From contig CM030931.1 of the NCBI GenBank assembly GCA_018136815.1, positions 186,001 through 250,000 on the forward strand: DNA of 64,000 nt. The letters run 5' to 3'. A program made the translations under genes and the position numbers. The notes beneath the pieces are model-generated. The model did no database searches, had not been told where the DNA came from, and saw only the letters and a list, made by a program, of their open reading frames with translations. Every line of letters begins with the position of its first letter. Position 1 is the first letter of the stretch. This stretch comes from Isochrysis galbana (taxonomy: Eukaryota; Haptophyta; Isochrysidales; Isochrysidaceae). Of the stretch, positions 63,461 to 64,000 are shown one piece after another.

Positions 63461-64000
63461 GTGCCTTTTTTGCTTTGGGCTGGCACCCCTTCATTTTGGT
63501 ATGAATGAAAGTATACCATTACCGTTGAAGCGTGGTCCTTCCCCTCGCAGAACCCCCCATTTCCCTTCCCCGCTCCTCCCTCCGCCCCCCCCGCTTCCCC
63601 CGCACCCCCCCCCCTCCTCGTCCGCTCCCACCTCCCGCGAGCCGCGAGTTGGAGTTGGCTGGGAAGAAGGTGAATCCAATTCGGAGTTGCCTTTTTTATC
63701 ACGGTCCCCGCGCTCATTTTGGTATAAAAGTGGCTTTGCTCTTTGCACCTCAACTTTGACGGTCGGAGGGGTAGCGGCCACTTGCCATTTAGAAGGTAGA
63801 AGTTGCAGCCTGAAGTTCAGATTTTCACCCCAGGCCCCTCCAGGGATGAGCGGTCGTTTGCCTTCATTTGGTACCCCTCGTGGACAGCCAGATTGGCGCT
63901 GAAGGGATGAAGGCATTCGCCAAGTTGCTCGTTGCTTACCGTTAGGGGACGGGACAAAATTCTATGGGAGAGCCCCTATACCGGTAGAACCACGAAATGG
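63461..64000. other. Intergenic with shared 30-bp block
   Basis: Bases 63852–63881 (GGTCGTTTGCCTTCATTTGG…) are identical to 15167–15196. CATTTTGGTAT(G/A) words occur near 63493 and 63715. No gene is supported. Confidence 0.55.

Overview
This is a GC-rich nuclear DNA segment from a unicellular eukaryote, most likely a microalga or related protist. The evidence is GT–AG introns of roughly 75–800 bases, an E2F factor, a synergin-gamma-like AP-1 partner, HMG-box proteins, F-box/RCC1 and histidine-acid-phosphatase genes, hAT and LINE debris, and long (CT)n/(GA)n tracts. A haptophyte or another secondary alga would fit, but no feature here names the species.

Layout. 0.5–2 kb: a carnosine N-methyltransferase-like gene (+). 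2.8–3.5 kb: a LINE remnant (-). 3.5–8 kb: a visibly AT-richer island with a small membrane ORF, a coiled-coil ORF, repeats and, on the minus strand, three tightly packed ORFs ending in a trypsin-like protease; it looks foreign. 8.2–10.1 kb: a 468-bp TIR element, a dispersed repeat and a broken copy of the 5' end of the next gene. 10.4–11.8 kb: cytochrome-b5 reductase (5 exons). 13.3–14.9 kb: F-box/RCC1 protein (-). 15.6–18.2 kb: a patchwork with an AT-rich frameshifted coiled-coil ORF, a RING-like protein and a Cys-rich repeat fragment. 19.6–21.6 kb: a two-HMG-box chromatin protein (6 exons) whose 3' end is a long palindrome. 23–23.9 kb: a coiled-coil protein (-). 25–26 kb: a truncated LINE with reverse transcriptase. 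29.6–31.6 kb: histidine acid phosphatase (2 exons). 33–34 kb: coiled-coil protein. 36–37.9 kb: E2F (-, 3 exons). 39.2–40.1 kb: a hAT element with an intact 8-bp target duplication and a relic of transposase. 41.4–47.9 kb: a 2156-residue synergin-gamma-like protein with about 50 DFGGF-type motifs. 50.7–54.9 kb: a 1224-residue fusion of cysteine desulfurase, TtcA-like tRNA thiolase and thioredoxin. 57.4–60 kb: a two-pass membrane protein with LEA2/DUF3712-like domains (-). 61.3–63.4 kb: an HMG-box-like protein.

The strongest candidate for a new system is the fusion gene at 50.7–54.9 kb. It puts sulfur mobilisation (PLP desulfurase), tRNA thiolation (PP-loop ATPase with Cys pairs) and a reductant (thioredoxin) on one chain. 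The second is the expanded adaptor-binding scaffold at 41.4–47.9 kb. Almost every confident gene starts beside a polypurine/polypyrimidine tract, usually with the pyrimidines on the coding strand. Three short hairpins of similar design sit just before ATGs at about 24.9, 55.4 and 56.3 kb.

Gene models with introns were assembled by eye from splice sites, reading phase and conserved motifs. All family names come from motif recognition, not from database searches.
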